DNA of 64,000 nucleotides from assembly GCA_036874045.1 (NCBI GenBank), contig CM072335.1:13350001-13414000 (forward strand), written 5' to 3'. Both the position numbers and the translations under genes were made by a program. How positions within the stretch are numbered: position 1 is the stretch's first letter; every line of letters starts with the position of its first letter. The DNA is from Cymodocea nodosa (lineage: Eukaryota > Streptophyta > Magnoliopsida > Alismatales > Cymodoceaceae). The notes below the pieces were generated by a model, which had not been told where the DNA came from, made no database searches, and worked only from the letters and a program-made list of their open reading frames with translations. Shown piece by piece: positions 1 through 10,868 of this stretch.

Positions 1-1160
1 TGCCCATCTAGATCTTAATTTTCCTAAATGGTTATGAAGTCTAGTCATGTAAAGATATACTTCTTGTCCTATTTCAAAGATTTTTAGAATAATTTTCCTG
101 TCATGCCAGAACTTCATTTTTTCTTTTTCTTTTACAGTTTTTGAATAAGCTTCATTCCTAAATTCTTCTAATTCAATCTATTATATTTTCCTATTTTCAG
201 CAGCTTGATTTAAATTAGTATTCAGAGTTTTTAATGCCCAATAAGCTTTATGTTCAATTTCAGTTGGTAAATGACAACTTTTTCCATATACTAGCCTAAA
301 AGGTGGCATACCTAAGCTTGTCTTATAAGCAGTTCTATAAGCCCAAAGTGCATCTATCAATCTATTAGCCCAATCTATTCTAGTAGGATTTACTACTTTT
401 TCTAAGATTAACTTAATTTGTTTGTTGGCACTTTCTACTTGTCCACTTGTTTGCGAATGATATGATGTTGCAATTTTGTGGTTCACTCCATATTTCTTCA
501 TTAAGGCTTCAAAACTTCTATTACAGAAATGAGTTCCTCTATCACTAATAATAGCATTAGGTATTCCAAATCTGGCAATTATATTAGTTCTTATAAAATG
601 TATTACCACTTTGTTGTCATTAGTTTTTGTAGGAATAGCTTCTATCCATTTATATACATAATCCACCCCCAACAATATATAATTAAATTGATTAAACATA
701 GGAAATGGACCCATAAAATCTATTCCCCATACATCAAAGATTTCAACCTCAACAATAGGATTAAGAGGCATCATATTCCTCTTTGATATTCTTCCTATTT
801 ATTGAAATTTTAAATAACTTAAGAAATATTTATGAGCATCTTTGAATAGTGTTGGCCAATAAAATCCACATTGTAGAATTTTTGCAGTAGTTTTCCCTGA
901 ACCAAAATGCCCTCCACATGCTTGGTCATGATAGAAAAATAATATGCTCTGATAATCAGTTTCTGGAACACACTTCCTTAAAACCAGATCAGGACATTTC
1001 TTAAATAAGTATGGGTCTTCCCAATAGTAATATTTTACTCTTGAGAAAAATAATTTCTTATCCTGTCTATTCCAATCCTTAGGTGTTAAACCAGTAACTA
1101 AGTAATTAACTATGTTTGCATACCAAGGTATTGTTTTGATGGTCATTAATTGTTCATCAA
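1..1160 (-). pseudogene. gypsy integrase, element A (broken)
   Basis: Integrase inserts the cDNA into host DNA. The N-terminal zinc module (about 1100-799) keeps HDQACGGHFGSGKTTAKI, but the second metal pair reads YFLSYLKFQ where E has CLSCLRCQ, so both cysteines are lost. The catalytic core (774-181) keeps D in [10 protein letters not shown] in IISDRGTHF and E in [10 protein letters not shown], so the D,D-35-E triad is visible. The C-terminal tail continues from 180 to the window edge after stop codons around 178-183, and the GPY-type module would lie beyond base 1. A frame break separates the zinc module and core near 775-800. Confidence 0.9.
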
Positions 1161-1599
1161 GAAAATTATCCTTAATTTCAATATTTGATTTTTGTATTTG
1201 TAATCTTGATAAATGATCTACTGCTACATTCTCACAACCTTTTTATCTTTAATTTCTAAATCAAATTCTTGTAATAATAATATCCATCAAATCAATCTAG
1301 GTTTAGTCCTTTTTTTTCTATTATGTGTTTTAAAGTTGAATGATTCGTGTATACTATTACTTTAGCTCTAATTAGATACGATCTAAACTTCTCTAAGGCA
1401 AACACAACAGCTAATAGTTCTTTTTCAGTAGTTGTATAATTAACTTGAGTATCATTTAAGGTTTTGCTTGCATAATGAATCACTCTAGGAGATTTTTCTA
1501 TCTTCTGTCCTAACACTACTCCTATAGCAAAATCAGATGCATCGCACATTAATTCAAATGGATGACTTCAATCAGGTGCTTGAATTATAGGAGTTGAAA
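1161..1599 (-). pseudogene. gypsy RNase H, element A (broken)
   Basis: RNase H removes the RNA template during reverse transcription. MCDASDFAIG (first catalytic Asp) and [16 protein letters not shown] (catalytic Glu) are intact. The third site reads VYTNHSTLKH where E has [10 protein letters not shown]: the Asp codon is AAT at about 1343-1345, a G-to-A change that should abolish activity. An in-frame stop follows at about 1292. The rest (1161-1291) is the connecting region to integrase, readable as QEFDLEIKDKKG-like sequence with indels. Confidence 0.88.
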
Positions 1600-2575
1600 T
1601 TAAGCTAGTTTTAAGTTTGAAAAATCCTTGCAATTTTTATCAAAGTTGAATGGGACATCTTTTAATAGATTAGTTAAAGGTCTAGCTATTTTGCTAAAGT
1701 CTTTAATAAATCTTCTATAAAAACCAGCATGTCCTAGAAATGATCTAATATCTTTCACTGATTTAGGTTCTGGTAAATTAGAAATTACTTCTATTTTAGC
1801 TTTATCTACTTCCACCCCTTTCTTTGAAACATGCCTTAAGCCTATTCCTTGCTTAACCATGAAGTGACATTTTTCCCAATTTAGAACCAGATTTTTTTCC
1901 ACACAACGTTTTAATATTTGGTCTAAATTGTTTAAACACACTTCATATGAAGTGCCATAAATAGTAAAATCATCTATAAATATTTTTAAAGAATCTTTAG
2001 TCATTCCAGTAAATATGCCCTGCATACACCTTTGAAAGGTGACTAGTGTATTGCATAATCCGAATGGCATTCTCTTAAAAGCATAAGTTCCATTAGGACA
2101 GGTGAAAGTTGTTTTCTCTTGATCCTCTAATGCTACTAGAACTTGGTTATATCCTGAATACCCATCTAGGAAAAAAAATATTCTTGCCCTACTAATCTTT
2201 CTAGCATTTGATCTATAAAAGGTAAGGGAAAATGATCTTTCCTAGTTACAGCATTCAGCTTTTTATAGTCTATACACACTCTCCAGCCTGATTGAATTCT
2301 AGTAGGTATCAAGTCTTGACTTTCATTCCTAATAACTATTAATCCTAATTTCCTGGGAACTACATGGATTGGGCTAACCCATGAGCTACCAGAAATCAGG
2401 TAAATTATGTCATTATCTAACCATTTCACTATTTCCTTTCTGACTACTTCTTTAAGGTTTGGATTTAATCTCCTCTCAAGAATTCTAACAGGTTTAGCAT
2501 TCTGTTCTAAATATATGTGGTGACAGCATAAAGTTGCACTTAACCCTTTTATATCAGTCATAGTCCATCCTGTTG
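1600..2575 (-). pseudogene. gypsy reverse transcriptase, element A (frameshifted)
   Basis: The N-terminal half (2561-2166) contains LERRLNPNLKEVVRKEI, SSWVSPIHVVP and RVCIDYKKLNAVTRKDHFPL. A run of T near 2170 breaks the frame at what should be FLDGYSGYNQV. The C-terminal half (2070-1600) contains MPFGLCNTLVTFQRCM and the catalytic box IFIDDFTIYG (about 1963-1985). Gypsy elements usually have Y/F-x-DD here. LGHAGFYRRFIKDFSKIARP marks the connection domain. All catalytic aspartates are present, but the reading frame is interrupted. Confidence 0.9.
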
Positions 2576-3420
2576 CTTTTTTATAACTTTTTACTACATC
2601 TTTTAATTTAGCTATTTGATCCTCTTTTAAATCTGAAGCAATAATGATTGGACATGTTCATTTTTCTTCCAGAAATATATAGGTTAATTCAGGAGGTAAA
2701 TGTTTTAATTCTAAATGTTGCCCATCAAAAGCTAAAGCTCCTAATTGAACATCCTCATTTTCTAAATTAATTTCTTCCTGATCTCCTTCTATATTTATGC
2801 TTTCACTTTCCTCTAAAGTTTCAAAATTGAGTTGCCTATTTAATTCTTCTTGAATCACATCATCTAACATATCTCCTTCATCCTCTAAAAAGTCTATGGT
2901 ATGTAAGGACATTTCTAACTCCTCAAACTTTTCTAGTTTGAAAATGTTTAATTGAGTCTCCTCATTACCATATGATAACTTCATTACTCCACTTTTACAA
3001 TTTATAACAGCCTCTGATATTGCTAAAAATGGTATTCCTAAAATTAAAGATGTATCATTATGTTTATGCTTAATTTGTTGGGGATCCAAAATTACAATAT
3101 CAATAGGATATATAAAGTTTTTGATTCTAATTAAGACAACCTCTATTTTTCCTCTAGGGTATCTTATACTTCTATCAGCTAATTGAATAACCGTACTAGT
3201 AGGAGTTAAGCCTTCTAATCCTAAGGATGCAAATATATCACTTAGCATAACATTTATACCTCCACCTAAGTCTATTAAGGTTCTTTCTAGAATGGTATTT
3301 CCAATTGTGCATGATATAACAGGGATTCCAGGATCAGATAACTTTTTAGAAATTTGTGGCAAAAATAGGGAACTACTTTGCTCAGCTAAAAAGACCTTCC
3401 TAAGAACTTTTCACTCTCTT
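2576..3420 (-). pseudogene. gypsy aspartic protease, element A
   Basis: The retropepsin-like domain matures the polyprotein. The open stretch 3362-2658 includes TLIDLGGGINVMLSDIF (active-site Asp in the DLG form used by Athila-type elements), YPRGKIEVVLIRIKNFIYPI and LILGIPFLAISEAVINCKSG (flap and the ILG block). It is followed by an acidic linker (QEELNRQLNFETLEESES) leading to reverse transcriptase. This is the best-preserved protease in the window: E has lost the Asp codon by a one-base deletion. Confidence 0.85.
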
Positions 3421-4303
3421 TTCTTAGTACACCAATCCTTTAGAAATTTAGCACAATGTGGCATTTTCTACAATAGATCTAACAAAGGAATGTTAACTTG
3501 TACTTTTTCAAAAATTTCTCTAATTTTTTCTTATTTTTCAGGTATTGTTTGTTGTAATCTTTCAAGATAGGGTGCTAATGATTGTGATTTAAAAGATTCT
3601 TTTTCTTTCATTTGATTTGTTTGATCATTTTTAGTCTTATGAGCAGATTCAGATTATTCTTCATTGATTTTTAAATTATTTTTAGTTTTAAAGGGCATTC
3701 TTTAAATTCTCTTGCATTAGTATTTTCTTTTGTTTGTATATCTTGCAAATTATGTAGATCTATAACATTATAATTTTCATTGTCCTGTTGCATAACTTGT
3801 ATTTTCATTGTATATTCGTCCAATGCTTTTAGTTTTCTTTCCAAATCATCTAATCTCATTGCATTCAATTTTTGATCAATTTTCATTATGGTTTTTTCAG
3901 TTTCGTAAATGATATCCATTTTAGGTTCTGAATATGCTTCCTTATAGTTTAATTAGTTGAATTCTTGTTGTTGACACATAAAGTGTTCCAATTTATCCAT
4001 GTTTTGCTCTATACTACGCTCCAACCTATCATACCTATCCTAAACTTTCGTGTCTCTCAACATATTACACACTCTATACTAACCATCAGTTGGGTAAACC
4101 ATAGGATTCTCATACTCGACTCTATTATATTGAGGATAATTCATTTGTTGTTCATGGGATCTAGTCATCTGCAAACATCTCAGTTTCAAATAGTCAGAAA
4201 TGTCGTGACCTTCAGAATTGTAGAATTTACATATGCTAACTACAGGTTTCAAAAATCTTTGAGCATAATCATATGCCATATTCTCAATTATAGAAGAAAA
4301 CAC
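3421..4303 (-). pseudogene. gypsy gag C-terminal remnant, element A
   Basis: The reading starts at 4303 (MFSSIIENMAYDYAQRFLKP), only about 55 bases inside the primer site, and reaches the nucleocapsid finger almost at once: CKFYNSEGHDISDY, where E has CEFCNSKGHNISDC (C-x2-C-x4-H-x4-C). Two of the four metal ligands are changed to Tyr. Next come a Met/Gln-rich part, a coiled-coil-like stretch (DLERKLKALDEYTMKIQVM, 3919-3671) and a basic linker to protease. The capsid (retrotransposon gag) domain is absent, as in E. Confidence 0.75.
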
Positions 4304-4358
4304 ACAACACTCTTGCTATTAAAACAAAATAGCTCTTACAATTACTTAGCTTCTCAAA

Positions 4359-4376
4359 TCCCTAGCAACGGTGCTA
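4359..4376 (-). promoter_or_regulatory. primer-binding site, tRNA-Asp type (element A)
   Basis: On the minus strand the bases read TAGCACCGTTGCTAGGGA, close to the TGGCGCCGTTGCCGGGGA primer site that I recall for Athila elements. It sits just inside the LTR. E has the same site at 58177-58194 with other substitutions. Confidence 0.75.
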
Positions 4377-4384
4377 GAAAAACT

Positions 4385-6389
4385 TGTTGTTAGTTTTAGG
4401 TGGCACTAGAGAACTTGTTTAGTTCACAAGTAACATCACCAGAAAACTTGCATTTGTTAACTTCTATTTTTACTTGGTTAATTTATCCTTGTGCTTATAT
4501 CAATAATTTCTTTTTAGAAGTAAACAAACAACCTTTCACACAAATTAGATATTAATACCAATTTGTATTTTAACTACAAGTGCGCAGTGTATATTGTATT
4601 TGTGTGCAAGTACAGGTCCATCCCATAGAGATCTGATTGAGAATTGGGTACTATTCTATTTTTTATTATACTTAATGTGTTTAGTAATCACTCCATTGAG
4701 TTACAACAGACTAATCTCGTGGACATAAGTTAACTCCACGAGCCTATCTTTCCAGTTTAATATTGCTATTTACAGAGGGATTCAGCCAACCATTGGGCGG
4801 TTCCACAGATTGTAAATAACATCAATTAAGCTCTTTAATGTTAGTGAACATTAGATTTATCATTAAGCCATACTAATATTCAGATATTTCAAATAGTAAC
4901 CATTAAAATCTTTAAGTATTTTGAACGAATCAATTTCACTAAACTATAAAACTATTATCTTTTTTCTGAATCAAACAAACATAAAACATTCACAATAACA
5001 ATGATAACTTTAATTACGATACAAAACAAACAATACAACACTTAAATACGAAATACAAACATAGATAAGTTGTTGTTTTAAGTACTTTTGTTTTGAGATG
5101 TTCATGAAAATGGGCGAAAGGTGAAATGTAAAAATTCTCTATCGATAGTAAATACTTCCGTCACTACATGCTACGCGATTACACCATTAAAAACTTAATC
5201 ACTTACAATTCTACCTTCTCTCCCTATAGAATCGCGAGTCTAGAATTACAAGATGATCTCCTCTTCAACATACTGGCATCAACCCAAAACCAAGGCTAGA
5301 AGCTTTACGGTCTCTTAAGATATGAGTCGGTGCTTGGTGAAAATGGCTTCCCTTCCTGCGACGTGATCACTCCTCACAGTGGTTGTCAGGCACCGTGTTT
5401 GGCTTGGAATCAACCCGACATCAGGTAAGTATCTTCACAGACCTCCGATGGTTGGTGATTATGGTGGTGGTGGCGATGGTTGGTGTGGAACTTCAGGGAA
5501 CTTCTGACGCTGCCTACAGATAGCTTGATTTGTCCTCCTCTGCACACATACCCTTCTTCGTCTTTTCTCCTTTTCTTTTATATTTCTTTAGTGGTAACTG
5601 CTTCTGCTTAGATGATCGGTTGGATTTCCTTCATTCATATCAATGATGGTGATTTCTTCTCCCTTCCACGAGTGAATTCCTACGTGATACGTGCAATCGT
5701 GGTTTTCCTTCGAATGTCCTATTTCTGTAACTGCTATAGTGGTATATTAGAAAATAAATGGTCCGTGAAGTTACAGATAACTCAACGGACTTACTTTGTT
5801 GATTTAACTATAAAACACGTGTAATAAAGAAATAAGCTGTTAACATAACATGTTACCTTAGTGTGTATTCATATAACTCAACACGTCCAGTTATGCTAAC
5901 TTAACAAGTTAAACATGTGCATCTCACGTGATATACTAAAGCATTTAAATTCAACACGTGCATAATTCTAACTTAACGATTACAAATATTTTGGATACTT
6001 AAAAACCTAACTATCCGATGCCCAAATGCATTTCGGATAATTAACAGATAACTTACCGAAAATCCACTTAAGTCATGCATTATGGTTTCGACATGTGTAC
6101 TTCAAGAAATAATAAAATATTCTTTAAAACATAACTGTCTGATACATTACACATAACTCTCTGAAATAACAAAAAATTCGAATACTTAAGAATTTCACAG
6201 CCTGTAATTTACCAAGAGTTTAGAAATGTACTAAATTAACATTAATTCCTTGAAATTATGCAGATTCTTTCATTAAAGCATATAACAGTGCAATTATAAC
6301 ATAATGGCTTAATTCTCATATGTTAAGCTAAATATTATACAATTAACCATTATGTAACCATTAATATTATGCACTTTTTCATTCTAAAC
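4385..6389 (-). repeat. 5' LTR of gypsy element A
   Basis: About 2.0 kb, matching 58203-60178 over its whole length in the same orientation. It matches 10869-12011 and 35106-37150 in the opposite orientation over its middle. A TATA box (TATAAAAG on the minus strand) lies at 5575-5582. Palindromic AACTCAACGG-type units occur at about 4692-4742 and 5756-5812, and TTCGG/CCGAA units at about 5980-6090. Similarity to E ends at TTCTAAAC, which fixes the outer edge. The inner edge next to the PBS is uncertain by about ten bases. Confidence 0.85.
5575..5582 (-). promoter_or_regulatory. TATA box of gypsy LTR A
   Basis: CTTTTATA on the plus strand is TATAAAAG in element sense. The same box is at 11737-11744, 35973-35980 and 59405-59412 in the sister LTRs. 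Transcription would be expected to start about 30 bases downstream. Confidence 0.6.
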
Positions 6390-6888
6390 TGTCTCTTTGT
6401 TCCTTAGTGTTTAAAATAAAACACTTACAGCCAAAGGGTTTTAAATAACTTATTTTAGGAACCTTGTTATACTATATCTCACAAAGAGTTTTATCCAAAA
6501 TTGGTCTTAGATGTACTCTATTTATAGCATAACATGCTGTATGAACTGCTTCTGCCTAGAGAGATAGGGGTAACTTATTTTCATTTAACATGGTTCTGGG
6601 CATTTCCTGAAGTGATCTGTTTTTACATTCTACTATTCCATTTTGTGAAGGAGCTCTTGGAAATGAGTACCTATAATCTATGCCTAATTCTTCACAAAAG
6701 GTGTCTATTTGATCATTATCAAATTCTATACCATGATCACTCCTAAGTTTTTGAATTTTAACATTTTGCTCATTTTGAACTTTATTACAGAATATCTTAA
6801 ATATTTTAAAAACTTCAATTTTATTAGCTAGAAAATAAACCCAAGTAAACCTAGAATAGTCATCAACTAGTACAAAAGCAAATTCCAC
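6390..6888 (-). pseudogene. Ty1/copia integrase fragment
   Basis: The minus strand from 6888 reads VLVDDYSRFTWVYFLANK, KLRSDHGIEFDND (second catalytic Asp), SFPRAPSQNGIVECKNRSLQ (the usual catalytic Glu of VVERK is still E) and, after stops, KPFGCKCFILNTKEQ. It resembles the integrase of the 13 kb copia element (23340-23900) but is clearly diverged, so it comes from another copy. Both ends are cut: gypsy LTR A abuts at 6389 and a gypsy accessory-ORF fragment at 6889. Confidence 0.85.
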
Positions 6889-8037
6889 TAAAGAGGGAAA
6901 GTCTCTTCAACAAATTTTTGAGAGGATTCAAGAAAGAAGAGTGGAGAGTTTTGTCGGCTCTCCACCACAGATAGAAGTGGAAACAAGAATGCAGGAATCT
7001 TTGGATCATTTCTAACAAATTCAAGTTCAGCAAATTGAGGAGGAAATTCAAGAACAAACCCCTCTAGAGCAACAAATTCAAATTCCTAACCCATCTAAAG
7101 CAATAGTTCTGAATGAAGTACACTTTTGGAGTCAAGAAGCATACAATAATTATCAAGAGATTAGGGGTTATGATATTATATATAGTAGACTAGTAAATTG
7201 GGATGGTATGCAGGAAATTAAAGAATTATTTGAGTTCCAAGATCTACTACAATTTATTTCTCAATAGAAAGGGCATGCAGTATACGAAAATCTAGTGCCT
7301 TGCTTTTATGCAAACTTGAGAGAGGAAGAAGGAAAGTTAATTTCTAAGGTAGAGCAAGCTGATGTACAAATAACACTAGAGCTTCTCTACAACATTTTGA
7401 ATTGAAAAATGAAGAGATAGAAATTCTAGAGAACACAACTATAGTTGAGTCAACAGAATAGGAAATAAAGGATTGTTCATTCCTGATGTGCCATTATTAA
7501 ATAGATTGAAGAACTTAAATGGTAAAGCACACATGGTAGCTAACATTTTGATTAAAAATGTCTACCAATGACAAGGCCATGATATTGAACTAAGTCAGTT
7601 TGTTAAATGGGCCACATATGCAGTTGTAAACAGAATTCAATTTAATTGGTACAAAGTTTTTATCTCCAAGTTAAGAGCAACAAAGAAGAAATTATTTTAT
7701 GGGGATTTGATTCCACTGCTAATGGTAGATAGTATTGACTTCACAAAATGGACATCCAAAAGGATAAGATCTAGAGTCATTTAAGTGAAAGAGTATAGAA
7801 ATTATAATGTTATAGTTACTGAGGTATCTAGACCTTCTGGAGACATTATAGGAGCTGTTGAACAAATAAATCAATTAGAGCAACAACTAGAAAAACTCTA
7901 GAAGGAAGTAGATGAACTTAGGAAAAATGACTAAATGTATTGTTCGTCTACTTATATTTGTATTGAAAAATATCTAAATATATGTAAATGTAACTATTTA
8001 TATAAATGAATGTTTGAATTTCAGATGTTTTTGAATT
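6889..8037 (+). pseudogene. gypsy accessory (post-pol) ORF, 3' part
   Basis: Homologous to 50090-50740 in element C and extends further downstream. The readable frame has a Gln/Glu-rich start, then VHFWSQEAYNNYQEIRGYDI, EIKELFEFQDLLQFIS, FYANLREEEGKLIS, VVNRIQFNWYKVFISKL, KLFYGDLIPLLM, and ends in a coiled-coil-like tail (INQLEQQLEKL...KEVDEL) with a stop near 7935. Several stops and indels are present. The function is unknown. It resembles what Pfam calls a putative plant transposon protein domain, from memory and not checked. The last 100 bases are AT-rich, without a recognised feature. Confidence 0.75.
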
Positions 8038-9100
8038 AGAGTTAGAAGACGTTGCTCATGTGAACTTCATGGCAGATGAGTCTGAGGTAATATCTGATCC
8101 TGAAAGTCATTAAGATTTCAACTTTGATGAATTATTATGTACTTATCATGCATTATTACAAAAACTTAAAGTATGTAAACTGGAAAATAAGAATATTAGA
8201 AAATCTTCATCCATTATGGAAGAAGAAAATTGTTTCCTGTCTACTACTTTAGAAAAGTTTAAATGTGATAATGAAAATCATGCTAGAGATTTGCAAAAAT
8301 TTAGATTTAATGAATGCATCTTGCATGAACAAATACAGAATATAAATGTTGAAAAATTAAAGATAGAATCTGAAAATGAAATGTTGAGAAACAATATAAA
8401 TGAACTTTAATTAGAGATAGAAAAATTAAAACTGAGAGAGCAAGATTTAAATTCTACCTTTGAGAAATGGAATTTAAGTCAAACTAAGTTAGACAAACTA
8501 ACTAGTACCCCTGCGGTGTCTTATAAATTTGGCTTAGGATTTGATTATACTAAATCTCAAGCCAATAAAGGATTTATTAGTTGCAGTTCAAGTAAATCTA
8601 GGACTAAAATTCCTTTCATTATGAAACAAGGTAATAAATATGTAGAAGTAGGTACTTCAAAGGATGAATCATGCAGTAATAATATAAATCAATATGATTT
8701 GTCAAATTGTACTTCTAACATGACTATAAATGTTTCTAAAAATCTTATTTCTTGTTCTGGAAATTCAGTTTCTAATGTTTCTAAAATTTCAGACAATTAT
8801 AGTAAACTGAAAATTCAGAAACCTGAGCATGTAATTCAATACACTAGTATTAGACCAATTACTCATTCTGCATGTGATAAAACTAAAAATTCTTGTGTAG
8901 AAAAAGTTTTTGTATGTACGGAAAATGTTAATACAAGTACAAAATCTTGGTATGAACTTACTGAAATGTATAAGCATGACCAAAATAAATTAACATCTGA
9001 TAAAAATATGTTTGGTCTTGATTATACTACATCTAAAAACAAAAAGAATGATTGCAAAAGCAATAATGCTATAAGTGATATACTTAGGAGGGGTCGATAA
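8038..9100 (+). pseudogene. copia gag C-terminal half joined to accessory-ORF end
   Basis: One frame holds the long coiled-coil-like gag tail (NCFLSTTLEKFKCDNENHA, DLQKFRFNECILHEQIQ) and the Ser/Asn-rich part (NCTSNMTINVSKNLIS), with a stop at 8408-8410. At about 9070 it switches at AATGCTATAAGTG to the last codons of the element's accessory ORF (SDILRRGR). All of pol and most of the accessory ORF are deleted between. The same junction exists at about 33300 because the whole segment is duplicated. Confidence 0.8.
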
Positions 9101-9454
9101 CTGTTTTTGTTTGTTTCTACATACAAAATGTAATGTTTGTATTACTTGTTTGATTTGATTGAACAATACATTTTTCTATAAATGTTTTCAATTATTATTC
9201 TTTTTTATAGAAAGAGTTGTTGTAATTATATCTCTTATATATATATATATATATTCTCTGTAATTATCTTTTTGATTAATGACAAAAAGGGGGAGAAATA
9301 TTATAAAAAGATGATTATGATCTTAATTGCATATATATATTATAAAATGAGATGCTATTTAAATGGTTATTGTAATCTAACAAATGATAATTAGAAAACT
9401 GATACTTATATAATTATTGACATCTGAGAGTTTTAGTTCTGAGAGGTAAAATTT
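9101..9454 (+). other. copia 3' untranslated region with internal PPT-like run
   Basis: AT-rich and non-coding, matching 29649-29999. It contains the polypurine run AAAAAGGGGGAG at about 9284-9295, which is the upstream of two such runs in the intact element. The match ends at GAGGTAAAATTT, where an inverted LTR tip begins. Confidence 0.75.
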
Positions 9455-9574
9455 ATATCATTAAGCTTTTTCTGTATTAATTGATGATTTTAATTTCTTT
9501 TCACAAGCAATAGTAATTGAGCAAATATGATTATTTTCATTCAGCACACATCATCAAAACAAAAATACTCAACA
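9455..9574 (-). repeat. copia LTR tip, inverted (copy 1)
   Basis: About 120 bases equal to the reverse complement of the first bases of the SIRE-like LTR, ending in ...ATACTCAACA at 9574. It is followed by CTATC (9575-9579), the target duplication of the F-box insertion. Confidence 0.85.
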
Positions 9575-9579
9575 CTATC

Positions 9580-10359
9580 ACTAGAGAAGAATGGAATATA
9601 AGAAGGCCTAATAAATTTGAAGTACCAATTGAAAATTGTGGGTTAGCTTTAACATTTTCTAATAAAAATTTGACCATTCCTGAAAAATTGTATTACTAGA
9701 GACCAAATGGAAATTGGGATGAGGATTTATGCTTAAGTGTGTATAATTTTCTAAATAGATCCTGAACTGAAAATACTGTGATATATCTAGGATAGAAAGT
9801 ATTAATTAACAACATACATGTTATATTTAATGGATATATATATTTAGTCATAGATATATCAGTTGTATTTAGATCTGATTTATACATAGTAAGCATAGAT
9901 AGTTATGATGATGACTTTATAGAAATATTGCCTATATCGAGTGATATAGCTAAACCACCATCTGCAGAATATGATAAAATTCAATTAGGAATGTGGTATA
10001 ATAAATATGATGATCCTACTTTATATTTGATAAGATGGTGGGATGAACTTATGAAATTTCAAATATGGATTATGAAAGACCTAAATGAATGGAAGTGGGA
10101 AGAGGAATATATTGAAATATATGTTGAAATAGAAACAGCTACATTATCTTGGAATAGAAAAGGATCCCTTTCTACATTTCAATTCATTAATGGAAATACA
10201 CTTATATTTAGTATTGATAACATATCGCAAGTTTACAAGTTAAAAAGGAAAGAAAATTGCATTAAAATAGAATTAATATTAAGAAGAATTATGCCTAAAA
10301 AGTTTACTTGGACTAACACATTTATTTCAATTGTTACTACTTTTCAATCATGTTCTTAA
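9580..10359 (+). pseudogene. F-box protein C-terminal part, duplicated copy
   Basis: Copy of 33813-34592 without its own N-terminal half. The F-box-associated region is recognisable (FNGYIYLVIDIS, YIVSIDSYDDDFIEILPIS, FQIWIMKDLNEWKWEEEYIE, INGNTLIFSIDN). It shares two in-frame stops with the other copy and has one extra where the other copy reads GQK (CAG to TAG), so it has drifted since duplication. No start codon or promoter is available. Confidence 0.8.
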
Positions 10360-10868
10360 AGTATGATTCTGTGATTTTAATGTTGTATGTACTCTGCATT
10401 TATTTTTAGAAAAGGAAGAAAATTTTTTAGTTTTGTTTTATTTTATAAAAAGAAAAGAAAAGAAAATATAAATTCAGTTTTTTGGTATCTATTTTGGGAA
10501 ACCAATTGGCTTGCTTATGAGCCACCAAAGGCATAGGAGCTTGGGTTCCACACAAGACACTAATTTAACAATTTATGTTTTGTTATTTTTTTATATATTC
10601 TGCTTTTATTTGTGAATGAAAAGTTTTTCAGAATCAAAAGTAGGAAGATATTGAAGGAGATATAAAAGAACAAGCTATGTAATTGATTACTTATCCTGAA
10701 TTTACATTTAAACTCAGTTCGTGGAGTTATTCATTCACTCAACGAATTAAGTTCGTTGAGTTAGGTGCTAAGTCAATGAAACAATATTCATGCCTGCTAA
10801 CAATTACTGTATTTACTATAAAATCTTTTACATTGAGGACAATGCAAAATGTAGGTATGGGGGGGAGG
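10360..10868 (+). other. F-box 3' flank and gypsy 3' UTR with polypurine tract
   Basis: No gene. About 10380-10480 may be the F-box 3' flank. From about 10490 the sequence resembles an Athila-type 3' end: the block CATTGAGGACAATG at about 10830-10844 followed by the purine run GGTATGGGGGGGAGG (about 10854-10868). A palindromic unit CACTCAACGAA...TTCGTTGAGTT lies at about 10735-10762. The short open frame over this stretch is non-coding. Confidence 0.65.

Larger units (their letters stand above)
1..6389 (-). mobile_element. Ty3/gypsy Athila-like retrotransposon A, 3' end outside window
   Basis: Read on the minus strand the order is LTR (6389-4385), primer-binding site, gag remnant, protease, reverse transcriptase, RNase H, integrase, and the element runs off the window start. 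This is the Ty3/gypsy domain order. The protease motif of DLG type, the F-x-DD reverse transcriptase box, a tRNA-Asp-type primer site and integrase motifs such as [12 protein letters not shown] point to the Athila lineage. Many stops and small indels make it a dead copy. The closest relatives in the window are E (50741-60178) and C (35106-50740). Confidence 0.92.

Noticed and set aside
5612-5824. Plus-strand 70-codon ORF in LTR A
   Set aside because: Lies in U3 of the LTR; the equivalent stretch in LTR E (59430-59640) has a stop.
9233-9256. TA microsatellite (also 33470-33488)
   Set aside because: A simple repeat in the copia 3' UTR, with no further signal.
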